Assembly (NCBI GenBank): GCA_023213395.1
Contig: CM041465.1
Location: 234,491,741-234,555,740, forward strand
Direction: 5' to 3'
DNA length: 64,000 nucleotides
From: Cycas panzhihuaensis
Taxonomy: Eukaryota > Cycadophyta
Shown: positions 33,620 to 44,457 of the stretch, piece by piece
Layout: each line of letters opens with the position of its first letter
Position numbering within the stretch: the stretch's first letter is position 1
Made by a program: the position numbers and the translations under genes
Notes under the pieces: generated by a model
What the model saw: the letters and a program-made list of their open reading frames with translations, nothing else
Told to the model about the DNA's origin: nothing
Database searches by the model: none

Positions 33620-34905
33620 CTTTGAATTATAATAACTTTCTCTTTTAGTGTATATTTTGGGACTTCCACCACTTGTTGGAAAGCTTGAAACCTATAATTT
33701 TACTTAGTAAAATATTATTCTATAAATTAAACCCATAAACTAAATTTAATATCTAAAAATGTATCTTATGACTCTTTACTTATCGTCTACCCTTTCTCTT
33801 ACTCTACCTGTCTACTCTTCTCTTGTTCATATCATATACTTCCCCTAACTATACTTCTTATCTAAGAAGACTTGGTTGGATTTTATATTATTCAATCTAT
33901 AATAAAATGAGTTGCATCATAAGGTTCTAGAAGAAGGAGGTCTAATAGCCTGAAACATATCATGACTCAAATAACCTAACTGCTCTTATAAACACAAAGT
34001 TAGTGCATCTCCCAATATCTAGTGGAGCATGAAGTAAACTTCCACCTCATATAAGGTGAACATAAAATATTAAATGAAAAAGATATTAAATTGGAATAGT
34101 AGTTAGGAGTTAGAAGAAGTCTTTACATACATATATATATGAGTGAAGAGCTTCATGATTAGAAGTAGCTTATACAAGAAGTATATGAAAATCTAGTAAG
34201 CTCAAAGTTAGGTCCTTATATTTCCCTCCTCTTTAAAGAAGTATTATCCTAATGAATTTTAGCCTTCTACAAATAACTATGGATGTTGTTATCATATGCC
34301 ATCTTCTAACTCCTAAGTAGCCTCTTTTTAGAATAAAGTGTTTCCATTATACCTTTACTTGCTTTATGACTATATTTCATAATACCTTTTCCTTATTGTC
34401 CATAATCTTAATAGGCTTTTCTTTCAATTACAGACATGGCCTAACCATAAGGTTAGTAAAATCAAAGACATTATTATAATTAGGTATATTCTTCGATAAG
34501 GAATCATGAAAAGTATTATGTATTTATATGCTTGGGGGAAGAGCAAGTTTGTAGGCTACTTGGCCAATTCATTCCAACACTTCAAAAGGGATATAATATA
34601 ATGGAGAGACTTTCTTATATGCACCTAGATAAAATAAGTTAAATTTAGGCCTTACTTAAAGAAATATATGGTCACCCACCTAGAATTCTTTGGCATTTGC
34701 TTTAAGTAAATATAGCTCTTCTAACAATCTTATGTTATCTTTAATTGTTTCCTTCTTTTGATCACCTATATTTCTATTTTCTATAACATATCTAGACCAA
34801 GTACATGCCTATATTCTAATTTGTCCCAACTTAATGTTATATTATATTTCCTATAATAAAGTGGTTTGAATAGGTTCATCCCCATGAAGGTATGAATGGT
34901 GTTAT
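33620..34905 (-). pseudogene. Integrase C-terminal part of element E
   Basis: Minus-strand frames read RRAIFT-like remnants and then, at about 34480-34680, VGDHIFL, VRPKFNLFYLGAYKK, IPFEVLE and QVAYKLALPPS. This is the C-terminal domain of Tekay/Del integrases, which normally have SPRYIGPFEIL and VAYRLALPP. The part from 34700 to 34905 continues the core from 48632, interrupted by element C; the last five bases GTTAT are the C target duplication. Stops are very frequent. Any chromodomain below 34450 is too degraded to recognise. Confidence 0.75.
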
Positions 34906-35203
34906 TGAAATAGGTTAATGTCACAAGGTCATTACATTAGTTGATTATTTCTAAAAAGTGTCTTAAGTAAACTTTAAATTAGATCACTTAAGTGAAATGC
35001 ACTTTCATATGCATTATGTATAATTTCATTTCACCTAACTCTAATGCTCCCTCTCTTAATATAAAAGTAAAAGTTCAATGGAGGAGGCTCATTCTTTCCT
35101 CCCTATTTTGTGAGAGTTACTCTCTTTCTCTTAAGTCTCTCTTACTCCCATATTTGCCTTTGTATTTAGTATATCAAGATGAAGGATAGATCCACTCTTT
35201 TCA
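34906..35203 (+). repeat. 5' LTR of element C
   Basis: Pairs with 48330-48626. Shared block CTTTAAATTAGATCACTTAA, then a CTCTTTCTCTTAAGTCTCTC block. It is followed by the primer site two bases downstream. Confidence 0.92.
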
Positions 35204-35205
35204 TG

Positions 35206-35217
35206 TGGTATCAGAGC
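35206..35217 (+). other. Primer-binding site of element C (tRNA-iMet)
   Basis: TGGTATCAGAGC is a perfect 12-base match to the standard Copia initiator-tRNA primer site and sets the plus-strand orientation. Confidence 0.88.
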
Positions 35218-36321
35218 TTGATTCCTTCATATTTCTTACTTATTCTTGCAATGGAACCATCACTTCCTTCTCCCCCATAATCCATGTGATAAAGGAGATT
35301 GTAAAAGTGGATTAAAAAATATCTTCAAGTTTTTATCATAGCATATTTAATATTGTTTACTTTCTCTTTCTCTTTTGTAGGTTTAGAAGCATAATACAAG
35401 GAGTTGTAAGGCTGAAGGGTTGCAATCCTTTAGTAGCCATTTATGTTATTTTATTCTTCTTTTCTTTCCCCTCTTTTTCTCCATTTAATAAGGGAAAATG
35501 CTACCGAAAATTTTCTAGCTTTTAGAAGAATGTTTATAAAGGGAGGTTCTACCCTTTTTTTTTTAAGAATTTGGAGCCATTTAAAATATCCATCATTATA
35601 TGCTCTCACCTTTCCCATATAGGGATCTTGGAGATAAAAATAAAATAAAAATTTCATAAAGTATTATGTGTTGATAAGATATTTTCAACCTAAATTTTCT
35701 AAGTATAGTTTCAAGTGTAAAAATCAACATCCAATTTCATTGCCATATAAGAAAGTTATTGTTATTTTAGGGAACAATAGTTATTTTTAGTAAGAATTTT
35801 GGAAAAATATATTCTACCAACTTTGTGGGACTAGAAAAAATTTTACAGAACTCATTTAGACTTGATTCCACTTCTTAAAGATGCAGCTCTAAGTCTAGTT
35901 TGTAGTACAAAAACTGACACTCAATTTTATTATTATGGGAGAAAGTTATTACTATTTTAGTGAAGACTACTTTTTTGTAAAAGAAAAAATAAATGAAGAA
36001 GTTTTCTTCCTTCCTTTTATAAGGGTTAAAAGCCCATTGTAAAAGTGAGTAAAAGAACAACTAGATCGAAGTAATGTCTAATGTCCTCACTCACTTATCA
36101 ACATTACATTTCAACACTCTAAAATTACTTCAAGAAAGTACTATAAAGACACTCCAAGCAAGCACTCCAAGTAAGCACTCTATTTTCAGTTATATATATG
36201 TTTAATGCAAATTTAATTATCTTTTCACTCTTCCTAAAAGGAACACATCATATATGTTATTTTCAGCCATCTTGTACCTATTCATACATTTGCCAAGGTT
36301 GAGATACCTTGGTTGGAAAAA
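35218..36321 (+). other. Leader/gag N-terminal region of element C, decayed
   Basis: An ATG at 35251 (MEPSLPSPP, then stop) may be the gag start. No gag fold is recognisable. A rough tandem duplication is visible: the stretch at 35690-35790 (AAAGTTATTGTTATTTTAGG) resembles 35890-35975 (AAAGTTATTACTATTTTAGT). Part of this region may be another eroded LTR; a TATAAGGGTTAAAAGCCC motif lies near 36018. Confidence 0.45.
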
Positions 36322-37144
36322 TGTCATGCCATAAAGGAGGAGTAGCTTTCAAGTTAAGATAGGAATATACTAGAATATTAGTAAGGTTTGATTAGCCATA
36401 CCATCATGCCTCAATCAGGGATCATCTTGATAACCAACTAAGAAAACTGAAACTTTAATACAAGATTAAAATATATCTGATCTAATATCTATCATAGCCA
36501 TGGGTATACATGTACCAATATTCAAAGGAGGTATATAACTACTCATTAGTAAACTGGGTGAGGATTAGGAGTACCTGGGCTCTATTGTAACTTAGATTTC
36601 ATCACCAACCATAATTGCAAGTATCGCTAGTAAAGGTCAACTTAATTCTACTAGAGGTTATTGGGTTGATTACACATCCTACATTTGAGTTTTAAGTTGT
36701 GTACACCTAATGTGTTAGCTTCTACATTGGCCTACAATCTTGTATATTAACCACTTACTTATTTATAACAAGTGATCCATAGTGTAATCACAATAATAGT
36801 GCTTCTCATATTCTTACTATGTCAAGTTAATATTTTCCACAAGTGTTAGTGGCTAATTTTCATCATAGTGCTTCTCATATTCCTACTACATTAGGTTAAT
36901 ATTTGCCATAAGTATTAGTGGCTAGTTTTTAGCATAGTACTTCTCATATTCCTACAACATCAAGTTAATATTTATTATAAGTATTGGTAAATTTTCTTTA
37001 AGTTTCTCCCTTCATCTTTGAGCAACCATTCTTGCTTCTTCTTCCTTCTACTACATTACTTCACTACACCTCCTATTTATAAATAGTGATTAGTCATTTA
37101 TTGCCATCATTTTTATAGTCCTTTATTCATTTCTTTCCTTCTCA
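36322..37144 (+). repeat. Probable solo LTR in the gag region of element C
   Basis: Starts TGTCATGCCATAAAGG and ends CTTCTCA, flanked by AAAAA and AAAGA (an imperfect 5-bp duplication). It contains three tandem units of 69 bp (36798-36866, 36867-36935, 36936-about 36993), each beginning AGTGCTTCTCATATTC or a variant, followed by a TATA-like CTATTTATAAATAG near 37072. Repeats upstream of a TATA box are typical of LTR U3 regions. No second copy is found in the window. Confidence 0.5.
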
Positions 37145-37800
37145 AAAGATACTATGTCTTCATAGTTCAAGAAAAATATAAACTACATTCATAGAGGTGG
37201 TAATTCCCCTAGAAAAGGTAGAGGTAGATAATATAGATAACGTCCTCATGGTCAATAGGCTCCTCAACTCCAACAAAAATAGTCTCAAGGCTAAGGCTAA
37301 AGTAATCAACCTAGACCCAAATATAATAATTAGAGATAATATAACCAACCTAATACTTCTTATGGGACTGGAAATTAAATAATTATGTACCAAAGGTATC
37401 ATAGAAAAAAACACTATGCCAAAAATTATAGAACTGCCACTAACAAACTACCAAGCTACCAACAATACCATGGTGTATATAATGTTGATAATACTTCTTT
37501 TAAAGATGCTTTTGGTGGAATGTAATTTTCTTATGCACACCTTTAAAGAATTAGGACTACTTCATCAAATGTTGTTGACAAATCCACTAAGTATATTAAG
37601 GCTTGTTGTGGCTATGCTTACTCACTTTTGCCTTCACCACTTAGAGTTAAAAATAGTGCCACCTCAAATACTTCATCTTGGATCATGGATACCGAAGCAA
37701 CATAACATATGACTTTTCATCACCAGTTCTTTCAAGATTTTGACTTTAAAGTTTGTGGTATTGTACACATGGATGACAAATCATCTTAGCCAATCAAAGG
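37145..37800 (+). pseudogene. Gag C-terminus and protease of element C
   Basis: Begins with an Arg/Gly/Gln/Asn-rich gag tail (NYIHRGGNSPRKGRGR followed by a chain of stops where Gln codons are expected). The protease follows: SNTSSWIMDTEATHMTF-like sequence with a stop between T and H at about 37660-37715. The DTEA motif replaces the usual DSGA/DTGA of Copia proteases, so the catalytic glycine is lost. The density of TAA/TAG at expected CAA/CAG shows how decayed the frame is. Confidence 0.72.
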
Positions 37801-38761
37801 ACTTGGAACAATTTGCTTGAAACTCCTAGGCCTTCTAGATTTTACCTTTATTTATGTTTTATATATTCTTGCTCTAAAGAAGAACCTACTCTCCCTATCT
37901 ACCCTTGTCTCTTATGAATTTGATCTGAGTGTAACTACAAATAATCAAACTCTTTATGTCATTCACCCTCCTTCAAATGCTATGGTTATGACCAAAATTA
38001 TTGATGCTAAACCTTTTTGCCTAATTGGCTCAATATCCTCTAAAGCTAACTATGTTGATGATGCCTCTACTTTTACCATAATCCTAACTCCTTAAAAGTT
38101 ATCCCAAGTAGCCTTATGGCATGCTCATATGGGCCATATCAAAATTAATTATTTAAGAGAACTACATGCCATTCTCTCTAGTATACCTAGGCTCTCCTCT
38201 AAGCCCTTTAAATGCAAATCATATATCATTAATAAATCTCAAAGATAACCCTTTCCTCATAGTCAATGGATATTTAGCCAACCTTTGTAGCTTGTACACT
38301 CAGATATATGCAGTCCTATGCCTATCCCTTCTCTTAAACAAAAGTGGTACTATATTACTTTTATTGATAATTTTACCAAGAAAGTATGGGTTGCTTTTCT
38401 TTCAAAGAAAGATGGAGCTTTTTCTATATTTCTAGCTTTCAAGGCTTGCATGAAAAATATATCTAGATTTAAGATTAAAATATTTAGAACTGATAATGAT
38501 GGTAAGTACACCTCCAATGAGTTTGAATCATAATTATGTCACCATGGGATCAAACATCAGACCACTGTTATAGGTACACCCTACCAAAATGGAGTTGTCA
38601 AGTGCATGAACAGGACCATCATGAACATGGTAATGCTTTGCTAGTATATAAGAATGTCCCTATCTATCTTTGGGCCAAGGCTATCTAGACTACTGTGTAT
38701 TTCATTAATACTGTTAGTCCCTTTAAAATTATCCCCTCTCCACATAAAATATGGTATGTAC
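37801..38761 (+). pseudogene. Integrase of element C, first part
   Basis: The pre-integrase segment has LGLLDFTFIYVLYILALKKN and LLSLSTLVSYEFDLSV (37817-38095). The core has YYITFIDNFTKKVWVAFLSK (38345-38405) with FRTDNDGKYTSNEF (38485-38530), which carries the second catalytic aspartate. The third acid is lost: the site at about 38590 reads NGVVKCMNRTI, Lys in place of the family's Glu. The last 134 bases (38628-38761) are repeated on the far side of element D. Confidence 0.85.
38628..38761 (+). repeat. Left copy of the 134-bp duplication flanking element D
   Basis: Begins TGGTAATGCTTTGCTAG and ends ATATGGTATGTAC, directly against the LTR edge of D at 38762. It aligns without gaps to 45497-45630, with roughly ten substitutions by eye. 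Confidence 0.88.
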
Positions 38762-39807
38762 CGATCCCAAAATAGAGCTTAATTGGTGAAGAAGTCAATT
38801 ATCAACATTTTTTCCTTGAGATCCTAGGAGTTAGTGTAGAAATCCTAATAACATCAAAACAAAAATGAGCCAACAAAAGGAAATTCTACACCAAATCATT
38901 TATTATTGACATTGCTCCAAAAGTATGAGGATTATTACTTTTATTAGACTATGAAAATCTCCATTTAATGGTGGAGAAATCAACTAGCAAAAGAATGGTT
39001 AAATTACAAGGAATAAATGATACAATTATACCATAAGGGGGACTCCAACCCTTCAAAATGCTTCTCCAAGCATGCTTCCCAAGTCAAGTACCTTTCACCT
39101 CTAAGAACCCCCTCTCCAACCCATAATAGGGCTTAATTTATAGAAAGAAACCAAAATTGCATGTTTAACAAGTGGTAATCATGCAAGTATAACCACTAAC
39201 CACCAGAATGCATGTTGTCCAAGTGGCCTTCATGCAATTCTTAAAAGTTATAGCTTGGAACTAACCTTAACTGAACTCTAATTCAACTCAAATTTGGTAC
39301 ACATATAGGAACAATGTCCCCTATACTTCCTCAAAATTTTAGCTCATTTAGATGTCATTTGGCTGTATTTTTATTCATTTAATGGTAATATATATTTACT
39401 ATTTTTCTGCTAGCTATGGGATTAATTTTATGCAAAACAAGGCTTGAAATTATAGCTTGTAACTGACCTTAAAAGACTCAAATTTAGCTTAAGTTTGTTA
39501 CACATATAGGAACACATGTCCCCTCCACTTCCTAAAAATTTTAGCTCATTTGGATGTCATTTGACTATATGTTTATTCATTTAATGATAATATGTATTTG
39601 CTATTTTTTTTGCTAGTTGTGGGATTAATTTTATGAAAAACAAGGCTTGAACTCTAATCAAATGATATTTTATAAACCCCACCTTTTGTACAAATATAGT
39701 GGGATGTGTCTTCTTCTTTTACACAAAATTTCATATAATTTTGATACCATTTGGCCATATCTCTTTTAGTTATGCCAATGCCTAGCATTTTCTGCATCTT
39801 GTAAACA
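38762..39807 (-). repeat. 3' LTR of element D with internal about 200-bp tandem repeats
   Basis: Pairs with 44458-45496. Inside, two full units starting near 39248 and 39449 (TATAGCTTG...AACTNACCTTAA, TTTTAGCTCATTTNGATGTCATTT, ending CAAGGCTTGAA) and a third diverged unit from about 39650 have a period near 201 bp. The same arrangement is present in the other LTR, so the repeats predate the insertion. Confidence 0.88.
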
Positions 39808-39889
39808 TATGGTAGATCCTCCTAGATCATGGCTCATCTTCCTTGGAAGATAGTCAACTCCTGTTTGGCTTAGAATTGGATATGGGGGG

Positions 39890-40950
39890 AATGTTGTTCT
39901 CCTTGTTGCCTACTAAGCCACTTGGCCTTACTAGGCAATTGTCCTGCTACTCCAATCCTGAAAGATTCATATGTCTTATGTCTTGTTTCGGTAGATTTTC
40001 TCTCTAAGATACAATCTTCCTTGAGAGGCTCCTCACTTTCCAAATATAAGTCATCAACTAAAGGTAAAGTGAACTGGTCCTGTTCCTATCTAGCACGGAG
40101 GGCTCAAAGAGTTTTAAGTATTCAGTATTTACTATTGAATATATTTTCATATAAGGTGGAAGATCAAGTTGGAAAGCATTGCCACCTACTTTTCTCAAAA
40201 TCTTTAATGGTCCATACCTTATAGGTTTAAGTTTCTTGCCTTCTCCTTTTAACCTCTCCTTGCTCAAGTATAACCATACTAAATCTCCTTCTTGAAAAGT
40301 ACACTCTTGCCTATGCTTGTCATGTCTTTCCTTATACTTTTATTGAGTTCTTATAAGTTGATCATGTACTTCTTTGTGGATGCTCTGGATCTTCTCCAAG
40401 TATCTTAAAGCTTTGTCATGCTCCTCCTTCTCTTTGATGGATCCTTCCTTAGCTTGCATGGAAAACTCGAAGTCAAATGGACTTTAAGGCAAGTATCCTA
40501 AACAAACTTCAAAAGGTACTTTAGAGTGTGATGTATGCATTACTTTATTAAATGTAAATTATAGAAAAGCTAATGATTCATCCCAAGTCTTTGGATGCTT
40601 GAATTGTATCCCCTCAATAAATGTACCAAAGTTCTATTCACTACTTCAGTTTGTCCATTTGTTTGAGGATGGAAACTTGTACTCCTCTTCAATTTGGTAT
40701 CCATCATCTCCCATAGTGACTTCCAAAATAATGAAAGGAATCAAGTGTCCCGATCTGAAATGATGGAAGAAGGCAAGCCAAAATTCTTCCATACATGCTT
40801 AAAGAATAACTCAGCTACTCTTGTTCCTGTGATTGTCTTCTTACAAGGTATTAGACATATCATTTTATTGAATCTATCTATAACAACAAAGAGATAATCA
40901 TGTCCCTTCCTAGTCATGGGAAGTCCCCCTAAGAAATCAATGGAGATACT
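39890..40950 (-). pseudogene. Integrase core, C-terminus and tail of element D
   Basis: Core motifs in the minus-strand frames between 40950 and 40400: SIDFLGGLPMTRKGHDYLFV (first Asp), FVVIDRFNKM, SSIISDRDT then stop (second Asp) and [15 protein letters not shown] (Glu), so all three acids are present. The C-terminal block 40058-40267 reads KLKPIRYGPLKILRKVGGNA and LPPYMKIYSIVNTEYLKLFE. After a frameshift the tail reads DQFTLPLVDDLYLESEEPL, then KSTETRHKTYESFRIGVAGQ and LPSKAKWLSRQQGEQ, ending at a stop near 39890. The tail occupies the position of a chromodomain but lacks an obvious aromatic cage, so that assignment is tentative. Confidence 0.82.
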
Positions 40951-40953
40951 TTT

Positions 40954-42262
40954 CTAAGGTCTAGTGGGAATAGGAAGTGGTGTATACAATCCTAATTTTC
41001 TAGAAGAAGGCTTAGAAGTATTATATATTACACATCCTTTTACATATTTTTTTACATCATTTTGCATTTTTGGCCATACAACATATCTTCTCAAGTTTGC
41101 TAAAGTCTTCTCTATACTAAAGTGACTAGCTACTTTAGAAGTATGGGCTTCTCTAAGCGACTTGATCTTGTTTCCTTTTGATGGAACATAGAGCTGCTCC
41201 CCTTTAAAAAGTAGACCATTCTTCCAAGCAAGCTGGGAAGGTCTTCCTTTCGCTAGGTTCTCTAATTCTTCCTTCAAAGCTTCATCTTCATGGTATAAGT
41301 CTTTGTACTCTTCATGATGCATTGTCTCCACCTGTAAACTCGTAAGAGAACTACAAACAAAAGTAAAAGAAGAAGTGGAACAAGGTGGTCTAGATAACAT
41401 ATCAACAATTTTATTAGTAGATCTCTTTCTGTACTTAATTATAATATTGAATTGTTGTAAATAACTCATCCACTTCATGTGTCTTGCTTGCTATAATTTA
41501 CTTTGGGTTTATAAAAATTGAAGAGGCTTATGATCGGTATGAACTACAACCTCTTTTCCAAGTAAGTAGGACCTCCAATGCTTACATGCTTGATGAAGTG
41601 CGAATATTTCTCGATCATATGTTGCGTAGTTTTTTACTTGAGGGGTGAAGACTTCTAAATGGTAAGTAATAGGCTTCCCATCTTGAATAAGGACAGCTCC
41701 CATCGTATTTCCACTTGCATCAACTTCTACTTCAAAAGGCTTTGCAAATTTGGCATTGCCAAAACTGGTGCTTCATAAATTTTCTTTTTTAAAAGAAGAA
41801 AAGCTTCTTCCTCCTTGGAACCCCAAGTAAACTTTTTACTAGATTTTGTCAATCCATGTAGTGGTGCTACAACTTGTGAGAAATGAAGAATAAACTTTCT
41901 CAAGTATTGACAAGCTCCTAAAAAACTTCTTGCCTCTGTGATGTTTATTGGCCTAGGCCATTTGAGGATGGCTTGAGTCTTGAGTGGATCGATGCTCAAC
42001 TTTCCTCCTCCAACCACAAAGCCTAAGAATATCAAGTTCTCCTTGCCAAATTCACACTTCTTCACATTAAGCTTCAAATGATGCTTAGCCATAATCTTTA
42101 AAACTTCTTCTATATGCTACAAATGTTCCTCCTATGTGTTGCTAAAAATCAAAATGTCATCAAGATATACAACAACAAAATTATCCAAGTAAGGCCTTAA
42201 CATTTTATTCATTAGCCTCATAAATGTTGCAGGAGCATTACACAATCCGAAAGGCATAACCA
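40954..42262 (-). pseudogene. RT palm end, RNase H and integrase zinc region of element D
   Basis: The RT active site at about 42150-42200 reads [14 protein letters not shown], intact. The connection domain 41727-42092 includes KCEFGKENLIFLGFVVGGG and ARSFLGACQYLRKFI. RNase H 41509-41703 reads MGAVLIQDGKPITYHLEVFT and YDREIFALHQACKHWRSYLL, ending VVHTDHKPLQFL. The block 40954-41478 carries QFNIIIKYRKRSTNKIVDML and then the zinc region, SHFSIEKTLANLRRYVVWPK and CVIYNTSKPS, where the second cysteine of the pair is tyrosine. A few frameshifts break it into four frames. Confidence 0.87.
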
Positions 42263-42977
42263 TCTATTCAAAGAGTTCTTGATTTGTTTTAAAGACCATC
42301 TTCCATGTGTCTTCCTCCTTGACCCTAACTTGGTGATAACTGCTTTTCAAATCCAACTTAGTAAAATAACAAGCATGCTGAATCTGATTAAGCAAATCAT
42401 CTATGCGAGGCAAAGGGTAATGATTTTTAATTGTAATTTTATTCAAAGCACAAAAGTCTATACACATTCTCCATCCTCCATCCTTCTTAGGCACAAAGAT
42501 AATTGGTGACCCACAAGGTGAACATGAAGGTCTTATGACCCCTTGATCAAGCAACTCCTCAACTTGCCTCTTTATCTCATTATTCTCTACAATGGAGTGC
42601 CTATATAAAGCAACATTAGGCAATGGCACATCTCCTACAAGAGTGATTTCATGCTCTATCTTTCTCTTTGGTGGTAGCCCATCAACATGTTGAAATAGAA
42701 TATCATACCTAGTCTTTAAATCCTTAATTTGTTGCACTTGTTTAGGTGATATAACAAGAGTGTGAGTAGAAGGACCTTCTTCATCTCCTGGCTCTTCTTT
42801 TCTCCTTACCATTAAGATGATGAATTTACCACATGCATTGATCATCTTTTTTGCTTGAGTAGCTAAAATTAATGCTATCTTATCCAAGTGCTTCTTTGTG
42901 GCCTTTATGATGAAGCCCTTATTATCCTTCATCAACTGATACTTTCTCTCCCTTCGATTTAAGAGTGCATCTTGATC
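42263..42977 (-). pseudogene. Reverse transcriptase N-terminal half of element D
   Basis: Open block 42264-42935 (223 codons). It starts in the protease-RT linker, then reads LPPKRKIEHEITLVGDVPLP, QVEELLDQGVIRPSCSPCGS, PIIFVPKKDGGWRMCIDFCA and LDLKSSYHQVRVKEEDTWKM. These are the standard fingers and palm motifs of Ty3 RT, with the first catalytic Asp in KLDLKS. The frame is lost just before the YLDD segment at about 42190. It is well preserved compared with every other RT in the window. Confidence 0.9.
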
Positions 42978-43424
42978 CTACAAGTAGGGACTCCTAAGCA
43001 CAACATGGCATATATTTAATGGCACCATATCACATATTACTTCATTAGCAAAATCATTACTGATGGAAAATTTAAGTGTACATTGCTTTGATATTTGCAT
43101 TTCCACATCTTTATGGATCCAACCAAGAGGATATGGGTGAGGGTGAGGAGTAGTTACCAACCCAATGCTCTTTACCAAACTTTCTAAGATCAAATTCTTT
43201 TGGCTCCCCAGATCTATAATGGCACTAATAATATTATTTCCTACTTGAAGCTTCAAGTGAAATAGTTCATCTCTTATAGCATCATCTCCATAATTTGTAA
43301 GTAGAGTAACCTTCTCTTCTTCTCTTTCACTTTGAATCTCCACCTCAGAAAGTAGTGCTTTCCCTTTTTCCTTCTTTCTTAATTCTATATCCTTGATATG
43401 CTTTGGCTTTAGCTCTAGATGCAA
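42978..43424 (-). pseudogene. Aspartic protease of element D
   Basis: The 148-codon block reads LFHLKLQVGNNIISAIIDLG then SQKNLILESLVKSIGL. The active-site triad DSG/DTG is DLG here, so Asp and Gly remain but the middle residue has changed. Upstream is a Lys/Glu-rich stretch (KEKGKALLSEVEIQSERE) that links it to the gag zinc knuckle. It would cleave the polyprotein during particle maturation if active. Confidence 0.78.
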
Positions 43425-44402
43425 CTTCTAACACTTTGCTATAATATGACCACTAATATCACAACGTTCACAATAGTTAGAACTTTTAATAAAATTAGTT
43501 CTCTTCTTCTTTCCTTCTTGCCTTTTAGATGAATGCAATTTAGGATTCTTTTCATATTTATTAGAAGTAAAAGTAGAATCTTTAGACATGAATGTAGATT
43601 TCTTTCTTTTACTTTCTATTGCCATAGCCATTTTACTTGCTTCTCCAATGGATTGAACCTTAAAAAGCCTTAGTTCCTTCCTTATGTATTCATGTAACCC
43701 TCTAATGAATTTCACAAGAGTGATCATCCATATTAATACCAAGTGGCATGCCATGCCTAAAAAATAAAGAAGTATAGTCTTGGACACATACACCTCTCCC
43801 TTGGTGTAAATATTGCCAAGTGACCCATTGGTCTTCCTCATGACCTATGGGGCAGTATTTCTTCTTTATTATTTTCTTAAAATCCGTCCATGAAAAAGAA
43901 GATACATCATGAGTCTTCAAATATGCATCCATCATATCAATGCATGTTTATACAACTTGAGCCTAGCAAATGAAAGCTTCTGAGCATTACTATAAGTATA
44001 AATTATGAAGTAGGTTTTAAGTTGATCCAACTAATGATCCAACTTTTTAGCATTTACCTCTCCATCATAAGTTGGAATATCCAACTTTGCCTCCACCTTT
44101 AAGGGTTGATGAGATGAAATACACTTGCTTTCTTCAAATAAGTGCTTTAAGGTCTCCTCCTCTTCCTCTTTATGGTTGTGGTCATATGTGGATCCTCCTT
44201 CAACTTCCTTCTCTTTTCCTTTTCCCTTTACTAAAGGTAGAAGTTGGGTCATCATTTGCATCAAGACTTCTATGTTCTTCTCAAGCTTTTCAAATCTAAT
44301 TTCTCCATCTTCTTTTCCAGCCATGGTGTTTGGATTCTTTCTTTGTCTTCTTGGTGATTGTAACATAAGAAAAGCTTCACCTTTCTCTTTGTATCCTTTC
44401 AT
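43425..44402 (-). pseudogene. Gag of element D
   Basis: Starts at an ATG at 44402 or, more likely, 44324 (MAGKEDGEIRFEKLEKNIEV). A coiled, charged N-terminus is followed by the capsid block 43702-43935 with SFSWTDFKKIIKKKYCPIGH and YTSLFFRHGMPLGINMDD, and a C-terminal zinc knuckle CERCDISGHIIAKC (43428-43470), a perfect CX2CX4HX4C. Frame breaks at about 44030 and 43840 prevent a continuous product. The gag is short and carries a single knuckle, as in chromoviruses. Confidence 0.85.
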
Positions 44403-44440
44403 TGTTTATACCATTCAAGTCCCTACAACAAAGATCACAT

Positions 44441-44452
44441 GCTCTGATACCA
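44441..44452 (-). other. Primer-binding site of element D (tRNA-iMet)
   Basis: The complement is TGGTATCAGAGC, a perfect match to the initiator-tRNA site, five bases from the LTR edge at 44458. Confidence 0.87.
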
Positions 44453-44457
44453 AAATA

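Noticed and set aside
35206-35217. GGTATCAGAGC-like sequences as possible tRNA genes
   Set aside because: Only 12-18 bases match the tRNA 3' end complement and they sit next to LTRs; they are primer-binding sites. No cloverleaf was found.
36798-36993. Three spaced repeats considered as a CRISPR-like array
   Set aside because: Whole 69-bp units are repeated with no variable spacers, inside an LTR-like segment of a plant genome.
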